From positions 1 through 62,360 of the forward strand of contig CAJTDC010000018.1 of the NCBI GenBank assembly GCA_910575055.1: DNA of 62,360 nucleotides, given 5' to 3'. A program made the translations under genes and the position numbers. The notes beneath the pieces were generated by a model. That model had not been told where the DNA came from, did not search any database, and saw only the letters and a program-made list of their open reading frames with translations. Positions 1-8,992 of this stretch are shown here, piece by piece (the first letter of the stretch is position 1; every line of letters starts with the position of its first letter). Origin of the DNA: Clostridia bacterium. Its GTDB lineage: Bacteria > Bacillota > Clostridia > Lachnospirales > Anaerotignaceae.

Positions 1-229
1 TTGGTGCTGCACTATTCAAAAGACGTACAAATTCTGCTCTTGTAATGGCTCTGTCTGGTTTGAATGTGCCATCTTCATAGCCACCAATTCTGCCTTCGTT
101 CTGCCATTTTGTAATAGTAAACTCTGCCCAATGACCAAAAATGTCATTAGATGCTCCAAATACAGGAGCTACGCTGCTTACTGTCATAGCTGTTGACAGC
201 AAAAATGCTACTGCTTGATACTTCTTCAT
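1..229 (-). CDS. Secreted SLH-domain protein, N-terminal fragment
   Basis: The first 76 residues are visible; the gene runs off the left edge. It opens with MKKYQAVAFLLSTAMTVSS, a signal peptide (two Lys, hydrophobic core, likely cleavage near VFGA). This leads straight into an S-layer homology (SLH) repeat, with FGHWAEFTITKW, GGYEDGTFKPDRAITRAEF and a following VRLLN helix. SLH repeats bind pyruvylated secondary cell-wall polysaccharide, so the product is predicted to be exported and held non-covalently on the cell wall. The start ATG (227-229) follows a GGAGG site at 240-244 at normal spacing. Whatever enzymatic or structural domain follows the SLH repeats lies outside the window, so the function cannot be named. 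Confidence 0.88.
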   Translation of the reverse strand, partial: MKKYQAVAFLLSTAMTVSSVAPVFGASNDIFGHWAEFTITKWQNEGRIGGYEDGTFKPDRAITRAEFVRLLNSAAP

Positions 230-322
230 TTCTAAAATTCCTCCTTAATAAAAATAAACTTTGTTGATGTTATAATAGAGAGTTTTGCCCTCCTCTCTTT
301 ATGTAATTATAAAAATTTAAGC

Positions 323-495
323 TGTCCCAAAAGGTATACTTTTTGGAAAAATATATTTTTTTCACTTTTTGCAAATTTTCAAAAATTTTCTTGGACATTT
401 TAAATAAATTGTGTTATAGTAAAGGCATAAAAATTTATAACAAATGTATCTTTTTGGAAATGCGGCAAATTTTCCAAAAAGTATACTTTTTGACA
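323..495. repeat. 173-bp segment bounded by imperfect inverted repeats
   Basis: Both ends carry nearly the same sequence in opposite orientation. Left (323-350): TGTC followed by AAAAGGTATACTTTTTGG and AAAA. Right (470-495, read on the minus strand): TGTC followed by AAAAAGTATACTTTTTGG and AAAA. Each end is itself close to palindromic; AAAAAGTATACTTTTT at 476-491 is perfect. A third partial copy at 447-460 pairs with 471-481 to give an 11-bp hairpin with a 10-nt loop and a T-run behind it. ATTTA flanks both sides (315-319, 496-500), which is weak evidence in such AT-rich DNA. The segment could be a miniature inverted-repeat element, a set of operators, or a short terminated transcript. It carries no convincing open frame. 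From 500 to 825 I see only AT-rich DNA. Confidence 0.45.
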
Positions 496-825
496 ATTTA
501 TTCTATAATATTAACTAGCTTTTCAATACTTTTTTTACTTCAAAATATTATTTTTTATCTATTTTTCAAATAATTCTGTGTTGTTTTTTATTTTTTAGAT
601 ATTATTTCATTATTATCTATTTTTTTTAATAAATTACGTTTTTTTATAGTTTTTGTGTTGTTTTTAACTCTATTTTTTTGTTTAATTTGCACAAATATAT
701 TATATGTCTATTAAATTCAAAATAGGTTTTTATTATGAAAAAAGAAAAATATATTATTAAATATTTGCAATTTTTAATATATTTTTTATGAGAGAATTTT
801 ATATACTAACTATTATTTTTTATTA

Positions 826-854
826 TTGCTAGTAAGTACTATATCGTTTATAAT
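826..854 (+). promoter_or_regulatory. Predicted promoter of the helicase-like gene
   Basis: TTGCTA at 826-831, a 17-nt spacer and TATAAT at 849-854, 21 nt before the start codon, leaving a very short leader. The -10 is perfect and the -35 weak (4/6). Confidence 0.6.
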
Positions 855-875
855 GAAAACAAAAGTGAATGAAAG

Positions 876-3800
876 ATGGTGGGATTATTGAATGCTACAG
901 AAAAAGTAATCAATTTATTTCAATATATTAGAGAAGTATATGCTGCAAAATATAATAATGTTATTACAGATATAAAAAAGGAGAAATGGCATCAATTTTT
1001 AGATGAAATACCTATACACACGCAGTACATAAAATGCCCTTTTTTAGATACATCAAATACAGAGGACATAGAGAAAAATGTAATATTAGAAGTAGTAAAA
1101 CCCGAATTAGACCCTTGTCCTAAAATACCTAATTATTTAGAGCCATGGCTATCTACAGATTGGAAAGTAGCAAGTAATCAATTAACTTTTAAAGAAAAAA
1201 TAGTACAAAATGGAAAAACAATCACTTTCGAAGAATTTTTTGGTAATGCAGAATATCAAAAAGAACTCTATGATTGGATGCAAAAAAGAGCGAATTGGGT
1301 AAAGGAATTACCAAAACAAAAAAGGCCTGAAAAAATAGACAAATTTTTTAGAAGTTTGTGGAACCAGTATGAATTATTAAAACAAAATCCTCAATATTTA
1401 GAACTAGTGATTGGGCAAGGTATATTAGAACATCAGCAAGATGAAGATAGTATACTCTATCCCGTATTATTAAAAAAGATTTTTATGACATTTGATACAG
1501 AAAATAATGTAATTCGTGTTGTAGATACAGAAAATAAACCTGAGTTAAATGTAGAACTTTTGAAAAAATTAGAAAATGTAAATGAAGAAATTATTAAGGC
1601 AGTAATAGAAGATTTGAATAAAAATAATTATCAACCATTAGATAAAGCAAACACGCGTTATTTTTTAGAAGATTGTCATAAATTGTTTGATGAGGCAGAT
1701 ACAGATGATTTTTTAGAAAGATTGATGAAACAAATAGGTTTATCTTATTATAAAGACATTAAGAGAATGATTAATGTAGAAAATAAAGTAATAATGTATA
1801 GTAGACCTGTTTTATTTATTAGAAGAATAGAAGACAATATATTACAACCATTAGATATAATAATTGATGATATGAAACAAACAGGAGAGGTATCAAATAA
1901 TTTATTAAAGTTAATGGAGGATAATATTGCCTCATTAAATTCATTAGAATTAGATACAGAAAAACCAACTCTTTCTGAATTAAAAGGAGAAAGTGAAACA
2001 ATTTTATTTTCAGAAAAGGCAAATAAAGAACAACTAGATATTGCAAAAAATATGAAACAGAATGATGTTATTTTAGTACAATCACCTCCTGGAACAGAAA
2101 AAGTAAATACTATAGTAAATTTAATGGGACATTTTTTAGCACAAGGTAAAAATGTATTAATAACAAGTCCTGTGCAAAAAACACTTTTTGAAGTAAACCG
2201 AAAAATTATAAAGGAATTACAGGATTTATGTATTTTTAATTTAGAAAATACTGCAACAGAAATAGATAATTGTGTTGATGCTATAATAAAATTTAGTTCT
2301 AAGCATACATCAGAAGATATGCTTGAGGAAGAAGGTATACTTGAAAGACGCAAAAAAGAAATATTAAATCGTTTAAGTGATATTAGGAATGAAATGTATG
2401 CCATACAACAAAGAGAATATGAAACAATTACATTAGGTGGAGAAAGTTATACTGTAAAAGAAGTAGCAGATTTTGTATGCGAAAACAGAGAAGAATTGTC
2501 TTATATTCCTGGAAAAATTACATTAAATAAATCACTTCCTGTTTCACAGAAAGCATTAGAACTATTGTATCAAACAAATGCTGCAGTTACACAAAGGCAG
2601 GAATTGGAATTAGAATTTCGTTTGCCAGAACCTAGAGATATAATGCCACCAGAAATTTTTGAAAGTATTATAACAGAAAGAAATGGATATACAGCAGAAT
2701 TATTGCAATTAAAAAGTAAGGTTAGAGATAAAATTAGTATTGATTTTGAACATAGTACTGCTTATATAAATAATGATGTGCTTTATAAAGACTTAGACGT
2801 CGAAAAAATAAAGCAAATTAAAAAAATCTTTAGTGATAATGAACGTAGAAAATATTCTCAATGGCAATTATCAGCAGTATTTGCAGGAAAAAAGAAAGAT
2901 AATAGTGAAAAAAAATGGAGAAATTTAATAGAGGCAATTGAAGATGCTTATGATTATCATGATTATAGTGTAGAAACAACACTTAGGAAAGATGTTGATA
3001 TTACTGATGACTATGTTTCTTATAGAAGTATAGAAATATTACAAAAATTACAGGGAATGTTAAAAAAAGGTAAGAAAATAGGAGGACTTTCATTTTTTAT
3101 ACATAAAGATTGGAAAGAGTTATATGAAACACTTAAAGTAAATGGAAAACAAATTTCTAGGGCAGATGATTGTGAAGTATTAATAGCAACAATATATATG
3201 GATTTAAAAAGAAGTGAAATTGAAAAATTATGGATAGATTTAATAGAAGAAGAAGGTGGAGAATTTTTTTATACATTAGGAATGGAACCAGAATTGAAGG
3301 GAATTGGAGTGGTAGAAAAAATAGAGGAATGTTTAAATTGGTATCAAACAGTATATCAACCTATTAAAAATGTTGCTTTAGAATGTGGTTTATCACCAGC
3401 TTGTTTTGAAATTAGTGATGAGATAAAATCTTCTATAGAAGAAGCTAAGTATGATATGGATTTAATTTATAAGTTTTTACCTCAATATGTTTCCATAGTA
3501 GAATTGTTAGGTATAAAATTATCCAGTCATATTACTTCTGTAGATGAAACAATGGCATTATTACAATCTGAAAAGTTTGCAAAATCCAGTATTTGTAATG
3601 CAATGCTTTCTGCCTTGCAGGAAAAAGATATAGAAAAATATCGTGAGCATTATGAAGAATTACTTACAGCTTATAATAAATTTGGTGCTTTTAAAAAGAG
3701 AGAAAGTATTTTAGAAAAAATTGCAGTTGATGCTCCTGAATGGGCGACTGCAATACAATATCGTACAGGTATACATGGAGCATCAGAATGTCCCGAAAAT

Positions 3801-5417
3801 ATAGAGGGAGCTTGGAATTGGAAACAACTTTCTACTATGCTTGATGATATTATAAAACAACCTTTTGCACAATTACAAAAAGAAGAGAATGATTTAAGTA
3901 CAGAATTACAAGATATAACAATAAAACTTATAGAAAGTAAAGTTTGGTATTCTGTTTTACTTTACATAGAAAAAGATAAAAAGCAAAAACAATATTTACA
4001 GCAATGGAAGCAAAATATTACCTCTATATCAACAATAGGTAAAGAGGAAATAAGAAAATGTCAACATATTATACCAGCTTGGATTATGTCTATAAATCAG
4101 GTTTTAAATGAATTAGATTTAAAAGAAAATAAATTTGATATTGCTATTATTAGTGAAGCAAATCAATGTGACATTTCTACTTTAGCAATGTTTTATGTTG
4201 CTAAAAAACTAATTATTATAGGAGATGATGAGCAAATTAGATTATATAATAATGATGAAAGTATAGTAGAAAATGAAAAATTACTTCATTTCTATACAAA
4301 AGGGGAATTTTTAAATGAATATATTTATAATACAAAATATTCGTTATACGATATTACAAAAACAACATTCAAAAGATTTATGTTAAAAGAACATTTTAGG
4401 TGTGTAGCAAATATTATTGAATATAGTAATCGTTTGTGTTATAATAATAAATTAAAGCCTTTGAGGGACTGTTATAATATATGTACAAAACCATATGTTG
4501 TACCATATTATGTAAAAGGGGAGTATGACAATAAAAAAAGAAATATACAAGAAGCAAAGAATATCGTTGCACTTATGATAGCATGTATGGAGCAACCAGA
4601 ATATAAAAATATGACATTTGGAGCAATTTCGTTATTAGGTAAAGAACAAACAAATATAATTAGACAAATTGCTTTTCAAAAAATTTCTCCTAAGGAATAC
4701 GAGCGAAGAAAAATATTGTGTGAAGATGTATATTGCTTTCAGAATGATGAAAGAGATATTATATTTATTTCAACAGTCGATAGCTGTAATAGAGAAGGTT
4801 TTACAGTTTTATACAAAGATGATATAGAAAAGTCTACAAATCAAATGTATAATGTAGCAGTCAGCAGAGCTAGAAATCAATTATGGATAGTACATTCCTT
4901 TAACATTGAACAAGATTTAGAAACAGAAGACATAAGAAGAAATTTAATAGAGTATGCAGAAAATATTTACAATTCTAAATATAATAATAAAATAGAACAA
5001 AACTCTTCTTTTGAAGTTTCTGTTGCAGATGCTTTAGTAAAAAAAGGTTATCATATTTTGAAACAATGGATAGTGGGGGATAACAATATTGCTTTAGCAG
5101 TTATTTATAATGATAAAAAAGTGGCTATAGAGTGTGATGGAGAAGAAAAGAGTAAAGAAGATATACTTTCTAATATGAAAAAGCAAGCAGTATTAGAAAG
5201 AGTAGGTTGGAATTTTATACATATTAGAAGTAGTGAATATTTTAATAATCCTGAAGAAACAATTAAATGTGTAATGGCAGATTTAGAAAAATTTGGAGTT
5301 ATAGCAGAACAGAATAATACAAGTATAGTTGTACAAAATAATGAATTATTGCAAAAAATAAAAAGAAGAGCTTCTCAAATAGTGAATGAATGGGAAAAAG
5401 AAACAATTGAAATATAA
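876..5417 (+). CDS. Large SF1 helicase/PD-(D/E)XK nuclease-family protein with altered catalytic motifs
   Basis: 1513 residues. The order is a roughly 370-residue N-terminal region of unknown fold, a split superfamily 1 helicase core (AAA_11/AAA_12, Upf1/DNA2-like) interrupted by a long helical insert (about 480-1060), and a C-terminal nuclease-like domain (about 1370-1480). Intact relatives have GPPGTGKT at the Walker A; here it reads SPPGTEKV (403-410), losing the Gly before Lys and the Thr after it. Walker B is IISEANQ (1091-1097) instead of the usual IxDEASQ. Later helicase motifs persist (QNDERDIIFIS, NVAVSRARNQLW). In the nuclease-like part the usual IDLAV is IALAV (Ala1406), while IECDG (1418-1422) is kept. 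The frame is nevertheless intact, so this looks like a maintained pseudoenzyme. Helicases of this architecture often sit in antiphage loci; here there is no partner gene. The start is uncertain because the upstream ribosome site is weak; TTG at 888 is an alternative. Confidence 0.82.
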   Translation: MVGLLNATEKVINLFQYIREVYAAKYNNVITDIKKEKWHQFLDEIPIHTQYIKCPFLDTSNTEDIEKNVILEVVKPELDPCPKIPNYLEPWLSTDWKVASNQLTFKEKIVQNGKTITFEEFFGNAEYQKELYDWMQKRANWVKELPKQKRPEKIDKFFRSLWNQYELLKQNPQYLELVIGQGILEHQQDEDSILYPVLLKKIFMTFDTENNVIRVVDTENKPELNVELLKKLENVNEEIIKAVIEDLNKNNYQPLDKANTRYFLEDCHKLFDEADTDDFLERLMKQIGLSYYKDIKRMINVENKVIMYSRPVLFIRRIEDNILQPLDIIIDDMKQTGEVSNNLLKLMEDNIASLNSLELDTEKPTLSELKGESETILFSEKANKEQLDIAKNMKQNDVILVQSPPGTEKVNTIVNLMGHFLAQGKNVLITSPVQKTLFEVNRKIIKELQDLCIFNLENTATEIDNCVDAIIKFSSKHTSEDMLEEEGILERRKKEILNRLSDIRNEMYAIQQREYETITLGGESYTVKEVADFVCENREELSYIPGKITLNKSLPVSQKALELLYQTNAAVTQRQELELEFRLPEPRDIMPPEIFESIITERNGYTAELLQLKSKVRDKISIDFEHSTAYINNDVLYKDLDVEKIKQIKKIFSDNERRKYSQWQLSAVFAGKKKDNSEKKWRNLIEAIEDAYDYHDYSVETTLRKDVDITDDYVSYRSIEILQKLQGMLKKGKKIGGLSFFIHKDWKELYETLKVNGKQISRADDCEVLIATIYMDLKRSEIEKLWIDLIEEEGGEFFYTLGMEPELKGIGVVEKIEECLNWYQTVYQPIKNVALECGLSPACFEISDEIKSSIEEAKYDMDLIYKFLPQYVSIVELLGIKLSSHITSVDETMALLQSEKFAKSSICNAMLSALQEKDIEKYREHYEELLTAYNKFGAFKKRESILEKIAVDAPEWATAIQYRTGIHGASECPENIEGAWNWKQLSTMLDDIIKQPFAQLQKEENDLSTELQDITIKLIESKVWYSVLLYIEKDKKQKQYLQQWKQNITSISTIGKEEIRKCQHIIPAWIMSINQVLNELDLKENKFDIAIISEANQCDISTLAMFYVAKKLIIIGDDEQIRLYNNDESIVENEKLLHFYTKGEFLNEYIYNTKYSLYDITKTTFKRFMLKEHFRCVANIIEYSNRLCYNNKLKPLRDCYNICTKPYVVPYYVKGEYDNKKRNIQEAKNIVALMIACMEQPEYKNMTFGAISLLGKEQTNIIRQIAFQKISPKEYERRKILCEDVYCFQNDERDIIFISTVDSCNREGFTVLYKDDIEKSTNQMYNVAVSRARNQLWIVHSFNIEQDLETEDIRRNLIEYAENIYNSKYNNKIEQNSSFEVSVADALVKKGYHILKQWIVGDNNIALAVIYNDKKVAIECDGEEKSKEDILSNMKKQAVLERVGWNFIHIRSSEYFNNPEETIKCVMADLEKFGVIAEQNNTSIVVQNNELLQKIKRRASQIVNEWEKETIEI

Positions 5418-5429
5418 ATAGAATAATTA

Positions 5430-5466
5430 ATATAGAGCATGTAATATATATGCTCTATATTTTTTA
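5430..5466 (+). terminator. Rho-independent terminator after the helicase-like gene
   Basis: A perfect 11-bp stem (ATATAGAGCAT / ATGCTCTATAT, 5430-5440 and 5450-5460) with a 9-nt loop, followed by a T-run. Confidence 0.85.
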
Positions 5467-5632
5467 AAATGTATATAAAGCGTATATATTTTAACAATAT
5501 TTACTTCAATAAATAATATAAATAATAATTGTAGAAAACATTATATACAAACCACCACTCTAAAAACACAATTTAACAACAACAAAGCCTCTCAAAAATC
5601 CAACAAAATCATTCTAATATATATAAGAAACA

Positions 5633-5661
5633 TTGAACAAAGTATATTTCTATGATATAAT
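5633..5661 (+). promoter_or_regulatory. Predicted pyrDE promoter
   Basis: TTGAAC (5633-5638), 17 nt, TATAAT (5656-5661), with pyrD starting 35 nt later. No PyrR-type attenuator hairpin is visible in the short leader. Confidence 0.65.
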
Positions 5662-5696
5662 TTAAGAACTATGACACTATAAAAGGGGAAGAAATA

Positions 5697-6650
5697 ATGA
5701 AACATAACTTTTTAATATCAGATAAAAATATAAATAAAAAAGTACCTAAAAACTTGTCAATAAATATTGGTGACATTACTATGAAAAATCCAGTAACAAC
5801 AGCATCAGGAACATTTGGTTCAGGTAGAGAATTCGGAGAGTTTATAGATTTAAGTAAATTAGGAGCAATTACAGTAAAAGGAGTTTCAAATAACCCATGG
5901 AAAGGAAATAATACACCACGTATTGCAGAAACATATAGTGGTATGTTAAATTCTGTTGGATTACAAAATCCAGGAGTAGATTATTTTATAGAAAATGATA
6001 TTCCATTTTTACGCCAATATGATACTAAAATTATTGTAAATATATGTGGAAATACTATAAAACAATATTGTGAAGTAGCAGAAAAATTATCAAGTGCAGA
6101 TATTGATTTGCTGGAATTAAATATTTCTTGTCCAAATGTAACAGAGGGTGGTATTACATTTGGAACAGATACTACAATGGTTCAAAAAGTTGTTTCAGAA
6201 GTTAAAAAATATGCAAAACAACTTTTAATTGTAAAGTTAACGCCTAATGTTACAGATATTACAGAAATTGCAAAAGCTGCTGTATATGGAGGAGCAGATG
6301 CATTATCGCTTATTAATACATTACAAGGAATGAAAATTGATATTTATAAGAGAAAAACTGTTTTAGCAAATAAAATAGGAGGATTTTCTGGACCAGCAAT
6401 TAAACCTGTAGCGGTACGTATGGTATATCAAGTTTCAAAAGCTGTTGATGTTCCTATCATTGGAATGGGAGGAATTTCCAATAGTGAAGATGCTATTGAA
6501 TTTATTATGGCAGGAGCAACTGCAATTGCAGTAGGAACTGCAAACTTTTCTAATCCAACAGTTACTATAGAAATAATAGAAGGAATTCAAAAGTATATGG
6601 ACTATTATAATGTAAAAGATATAGCAGATATTAGAGGAATTATTGACTAG
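5697..6650 (+). CDS. pyrD: Dihydroorotate dehydrogenase (class 1B catalytic subunit)
   Basis: 317 residues. The FMN enzyme oxidises dihydroorotate to orotate, the fourth step of pyrimidine synthesis, in the cytosol. Visible family marks are [16 protein letters not shown] near the N-terminus, the catalytic-loop cysteine in [11 protein letters not shown], the FMN-site [13 protein letters not shown], and the C-terminal [11 protein letters not shown] and [12 protein letters not shown]. The sequence resembles class 1B enzymes, which normally work with the Fe-S/FAD subunit PyrK, but no pyrK lies in this window. There is an N-terminal extension of about 20 residues before the usual start of the family (near SINIGDI). 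The RBS is AGGGGAAG ahead of ATG. It is followed directly by pyrE. Confidence 0.95.
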   Translation: MKHNFLISDKNINKKVPKNLSINIGDITMKNPVTTASGTFGSGREFGEFIDLSKLGAITVKGVSNNPWKGNNTPRIAETYSGMLNSVGLQNPGVDYFIENDIPFLRQYDTKIIVNICGNTIKQYCEVAEKLSSADIDLLELNISCPNVTEGGITFGTDTTMVQKVVSEVKKYAKQLLIVKLTPNVTDITEIAKAAVYGGADALSLINTLQGMKIDIYKRKTVLANKIGGFSGPAIKPVAVRMVYQVSKAVDVPIIGMGGISNSEDAIEFIMAGATAIAVGTANFSNPTVTIEIIEGIQKYMDYYNVKDIADIRGIID

Positions 6651-6663
6651 GAGGAGTATTTAT

Positions 6664-7326
6664 ATGTTAGCACATAATAAAAAAGAATTTATTGAGTTTA
6701 TGATAAAATCAAATGTATTACGTTTTGGAGAATTTAAGACTAAAAGTGGGCGTTTAACACCTTATTTTGTAAATACAGGCAATTATAGAACAGGAAAGCA
6801 AATTGCAACACTAGGTAAATTTTATGCTAATTTAGTAAAAGAAACTTGTGGTAATAATTTTGATTGTATGTTTGGGCCTGCTTACAAAGGCATTCCTTTA
6901 GTGACAACAACAGCTATTTCTCTCGCAACAGAATATAATATTGATAAACCTTATTTTTTTAATAGAAAGGAAGAAAAAGACCATGGAGAAGGTGGAAGTT
7001 TAGTCGGATATCAACCAAAAGATAATGATAATATAATTATTATAGAAGATGTTATCACTGCTGGAACCGCAATACGTGAAACAATGCCAATTTTAAAAAA
7101 TTCAGCAAATGTAAATGTTACACATATGTTCATTTCTGTAAATCGTTGTGAAGTAGGAAATTTTAAAGGAAAAACTGCAATTATGGAAGTAAGTGACGAG
7201 TTTGGCATAGAAATACATTCTATTATTTCTGTAAAAGATATTTATGAATATCTTAAACAACAACAGAACTATAATAATGTATTAGAATTAATGGAAAAAT
7301 ATATGGCTCAGTACTGTATTCTATAA
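6664..7326 (+). CDS. pyrE: Orotate phosphoribosyltransferase
   Basis: 220 residues. It transfers phosphoribosyl from PRPP to orotate to give OMP, the step after PyrD. The PRPP-binding motif is IIIIEDVITAGTAIRE, the mobile catalytic loop is RKEEKDHGEGGSLVG, and the N-terminal substrate region reads GEFKTKSGRLTPYF. I place the start at ATG 6664, which sits behind GGAGG just after the pyrD stop; the longer frame from 6643 would overlap pyrD and bury the ribosome site. pyrF, pyrB and pyrC are not in the window, so the rest of the pathway is encoded elsewhere. Confidence 0.95.
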   Translation: MLAHNKKEFIEFMIKSNVLRFGEFKTKSGRLTPYFVNTGNYRTGKQIATLGKFYANLVKETCGNNFDCMFGPAYKGIPLVTTTAISLATEYNIDKPYFFNRKEEKDHGEGGSLVGYQPKDNDNIIIIEDVITAGTAIRETMPILKNSANVNVTHMFISVNRCEVGNFKGKTAIMEVSDEFGIEIHSIISVKDIYEYLKQQQNYNNVLELMEKYMAQYCIL

Positions 7327-7383
7327 TATTATATAAAGATTATTATTAGTGACCATAATTTTAATAATATGGAGGAATTTTTT

Positions 7384-8166
7384 TTGAAAGAAAATAAAAA
7401 AGCTATTCTTATAGTAAGTTTTGGTACAAGTTATATAGATACTATGGAAAAAACAATAAAAGCTATTGAAAAAGAAATAGAATATACTTATACTGATTAT
7501 AAAATATATAGTGCTTTTACTAGTCGAATAATCATAGATAAACTTCAAAAAAGAAATAATATTAAAATTAATACAGTAAAAGAAGCTATGGAAGAAATTA
7601 TAAAAGAGAAGTATAATACTGTCATTTGTCAACCAACACATATTATGCATGGGATAGAGTATGAAAAAATGATAAGGATAATAGAACCTTATGAAAAATC
7701 AATTGATACTATAAAATATGGAGCACCTCTATTATCTTCTTCTAAAGATTATGATAATGTGGTAAAAGCTGTTATGGAAGAGCATTCTTATTTGCAAGAA
7801 AAAGATACTCTTATTTTAATAGGGCATGGTACAGAACACTTTGCTGATGCTTCATATGCAGCATTAAATTATCATTTTGCTGCAAACGGATATGACAATG
7901 TATTAGTAGGAACTGTAGAGGGTTATCCAGATATAAAAACTATATTCAAAAAATTAGAAATTAAAAACATAAATACTGTTTATATTGTACCATTTATGAT
8001 TGTAGCTGGTGACCACGCTAATAACGATATTTGTGGTAATGGGGATGATACTTGGAAAACAAAATTATTATCTAAAGGGTATTCTGTCAAAACAATTTTA
8101 AAGGGGTTAGGAGAATATAAAGGAATTCGTAATATTTTTATAGAGCATATTAAAGACATTATGTAA
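7384..8166 (+). CDS. cbiK: Sirohydrochlorin cobaltochelatase (CbiK type)
   Basis: About 260 residues. It inserts Co2+ into sirohydrochlorin in the anaerobic (early cobalt insertion) cobalamin route. Visible marks are AILIVSFGTSY at the N-terminus, the central metal/acid-base site LIGHGTEHFADASYAAL, and the C-terminal IVPFMIVAGDHANNDICG, which supplies the second conserved histidine. The start is taken as TTG 7384, because the GGAGG ribosome site at 7371-7375 overlaps the upstream in-frame ATG (7369). No signal peptide is seen, so the protein is cytoplasmic. It is 57 bp after pyrE and may be read through from it. The only other cobalamin gene in the window is a cobI/cbiL homologue 44 kb away, so the pathway genes are dispersed. 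Confidence 0.93.
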   Translation: MKENKKAILIVSFGTSYIDTMEKTIKAIEKEIEYTYTDYKIYSAFTSRIIIDKLQKRNNIKINTVKEAMEEIIKEKYNTVICQPTHIMHGIEYEKMIRIIEPYEKSIDTIKYGAPLLSSSKDYDNVVKAVMEEHSYLQEKDTLILIGHGTEHFADASYAALNYHFAANGYDNVLVGTVEGYPDIKTIFKKLEIKNINTVYIVPFMIVAGDHANNDICGNGDDTWKTKLLSKGYSVKTILKGLGEYKGIRNIFIEHIKDIM

Positions 8167-8266
8167 AATAATCTAATTAGTATATATTGATATATATTAT
8201 ATTAAATGTTATTTTATAAAATTTATAATATGTTATAATATATCATATTTATTTAAAAATAATACA

Positions 8267-8305
8267 TTGCTTTTATTGATGAGATATGCTATATTTTTAT
8301 CAATA
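8267..8305 (+). promoter_or_regulatory. Predicted promoter of the folate ECF gene with an inverted repeat
   Basis: TTGCTT (8267-8272), 17 nt, TATATT (8290-8295). A 7-bp inverted repeat TATTGAT/ATCAATA (8274-8280, 8299-8305) brackets the -10 and could be an operator. I do not see a tetrahydrofolate riboswitch in the leader. Confidence 0.45.
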
Positions 8306-8330
8306 CATATAAAAAAGAAGGGAGCTATTT

Positions 8331-8864
8331 ATGAAGAAAGAAAATGTTATAGAAACTTTGAAGCAACCAAGAATTTTAACAGGCGTTGCTATGTTTATTG
8401 CTCTTAATGTTATATTAAATTATTTCAATATTATGATTGGAAATACTTTAAGAATTGGCATTGCCTTTTTGCCTATTGCTATATGTGGTATGTTGTATGG
8501 TTCAATGATAGGAGGTATTGCGGGAGCAGTTGGTGATATTGTAGGATTTATTACAAAACCAACTGGCGATGGTTATTTTTTTGGTTTTACAATTAGTGCT
8601 TTTGTTGTTGGATATTTATTTGGTTTATTATTACATCATAAGCCAATTACATTAGCAAGAATAGCAGGGGCAGTATTATTATATACTATTATTATTACAT
8701 TAGTGTTGTCTCCATTATGGCTTTCTATTTTGTATGGTACTTCGTTATTTGCAATTCCACGTATTTATAAAGCTATTTTACAATATCCTATTAATGTAGT
8801 AATGTTGTATACTGTAACAAAATGTTTATCACAGTACAATATTATAAATAATCGTATTTGTTAA
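8331..8864 (+). CDS. folT: ECF transporter S component, folate family
   Basis: 177 residues, almost entirely hydrophobic with about six membrane helices. The N-terminal PRILTGVAMFIALNVIL and the central GMLYGSMIGGIAGAVGDIVG followed by GDGYFFGFTISAF match the FolT-like group of energy-coupling-factor substrate-binding subunits. S components bind the vitamin in the membrane and rely on shared EcfA/A'/T proteins, which are not encoded here, so this would be a solitary S component using a housekeeping ECF module. Folate is the family assignment; related S components bind other vitamins and the ligand is inferred only. RBS GGGAG ahead of ATG. Confidence 0.85.
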   Translation: MKKENVIETLKQPRILTGVAMFIALNVILNYFNIMIGNTLRIGIAFLPIAICGMLYGSMIGGIAGAVGDIVGFITKPTGDGYFFGFTISAFVVGYLFGLLLHHKPITLARIAGAVLLYTIIITLVLSPLWLSILYGTSLFAIPRIYKAILQYPINVVMLYTVTKCLSQYNIINNRIC

Positions 8865-8880
8865 TAACTTTTAGAATTTT

Positions 8881-8925
8881 AATAATAAAGTGAAAATTTT
8901 TAAGTTTTCACTTTATTATTTTATT
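8881..8925. terminator. Bidirectional terminator between folT and the ABC operon
   Basis: A perfect 16-bp stem (8881-8896 with 8905-8920) around an 8-nt loop, A-rich on one side and T-rich on the other, between convergent genes. Confidence 0.9.
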
Positions 8926-8992
8926 TCAATATTGTATGTAATAAATTCAAGTGAAGTCAATAGACATAATTTTTTAATACATCACTATTTGA

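Noticed and set aside
343-573. A 76-codon plus-strand frame in the gap before the helicase
   Set aside because: Composed almost only of F, I, L, K, Y and S, with no ribosome site; it runs through the inverted-repeat segment.
1748-2404. A 218-codon minus-strand frame inside the helicase-like gene
   Set aside because: It is a low-complexity Ser/Phe/Ile-rich shadow of the AT-rich coding strand, with no ribosome site or domain.
8167-8330. A folate riboswitch before the ECF S component
   Set aside because: The leader after the predicted start is about 30 nt, too short for a tetrahydrofolate aptamer, and the conserved core is not seen.
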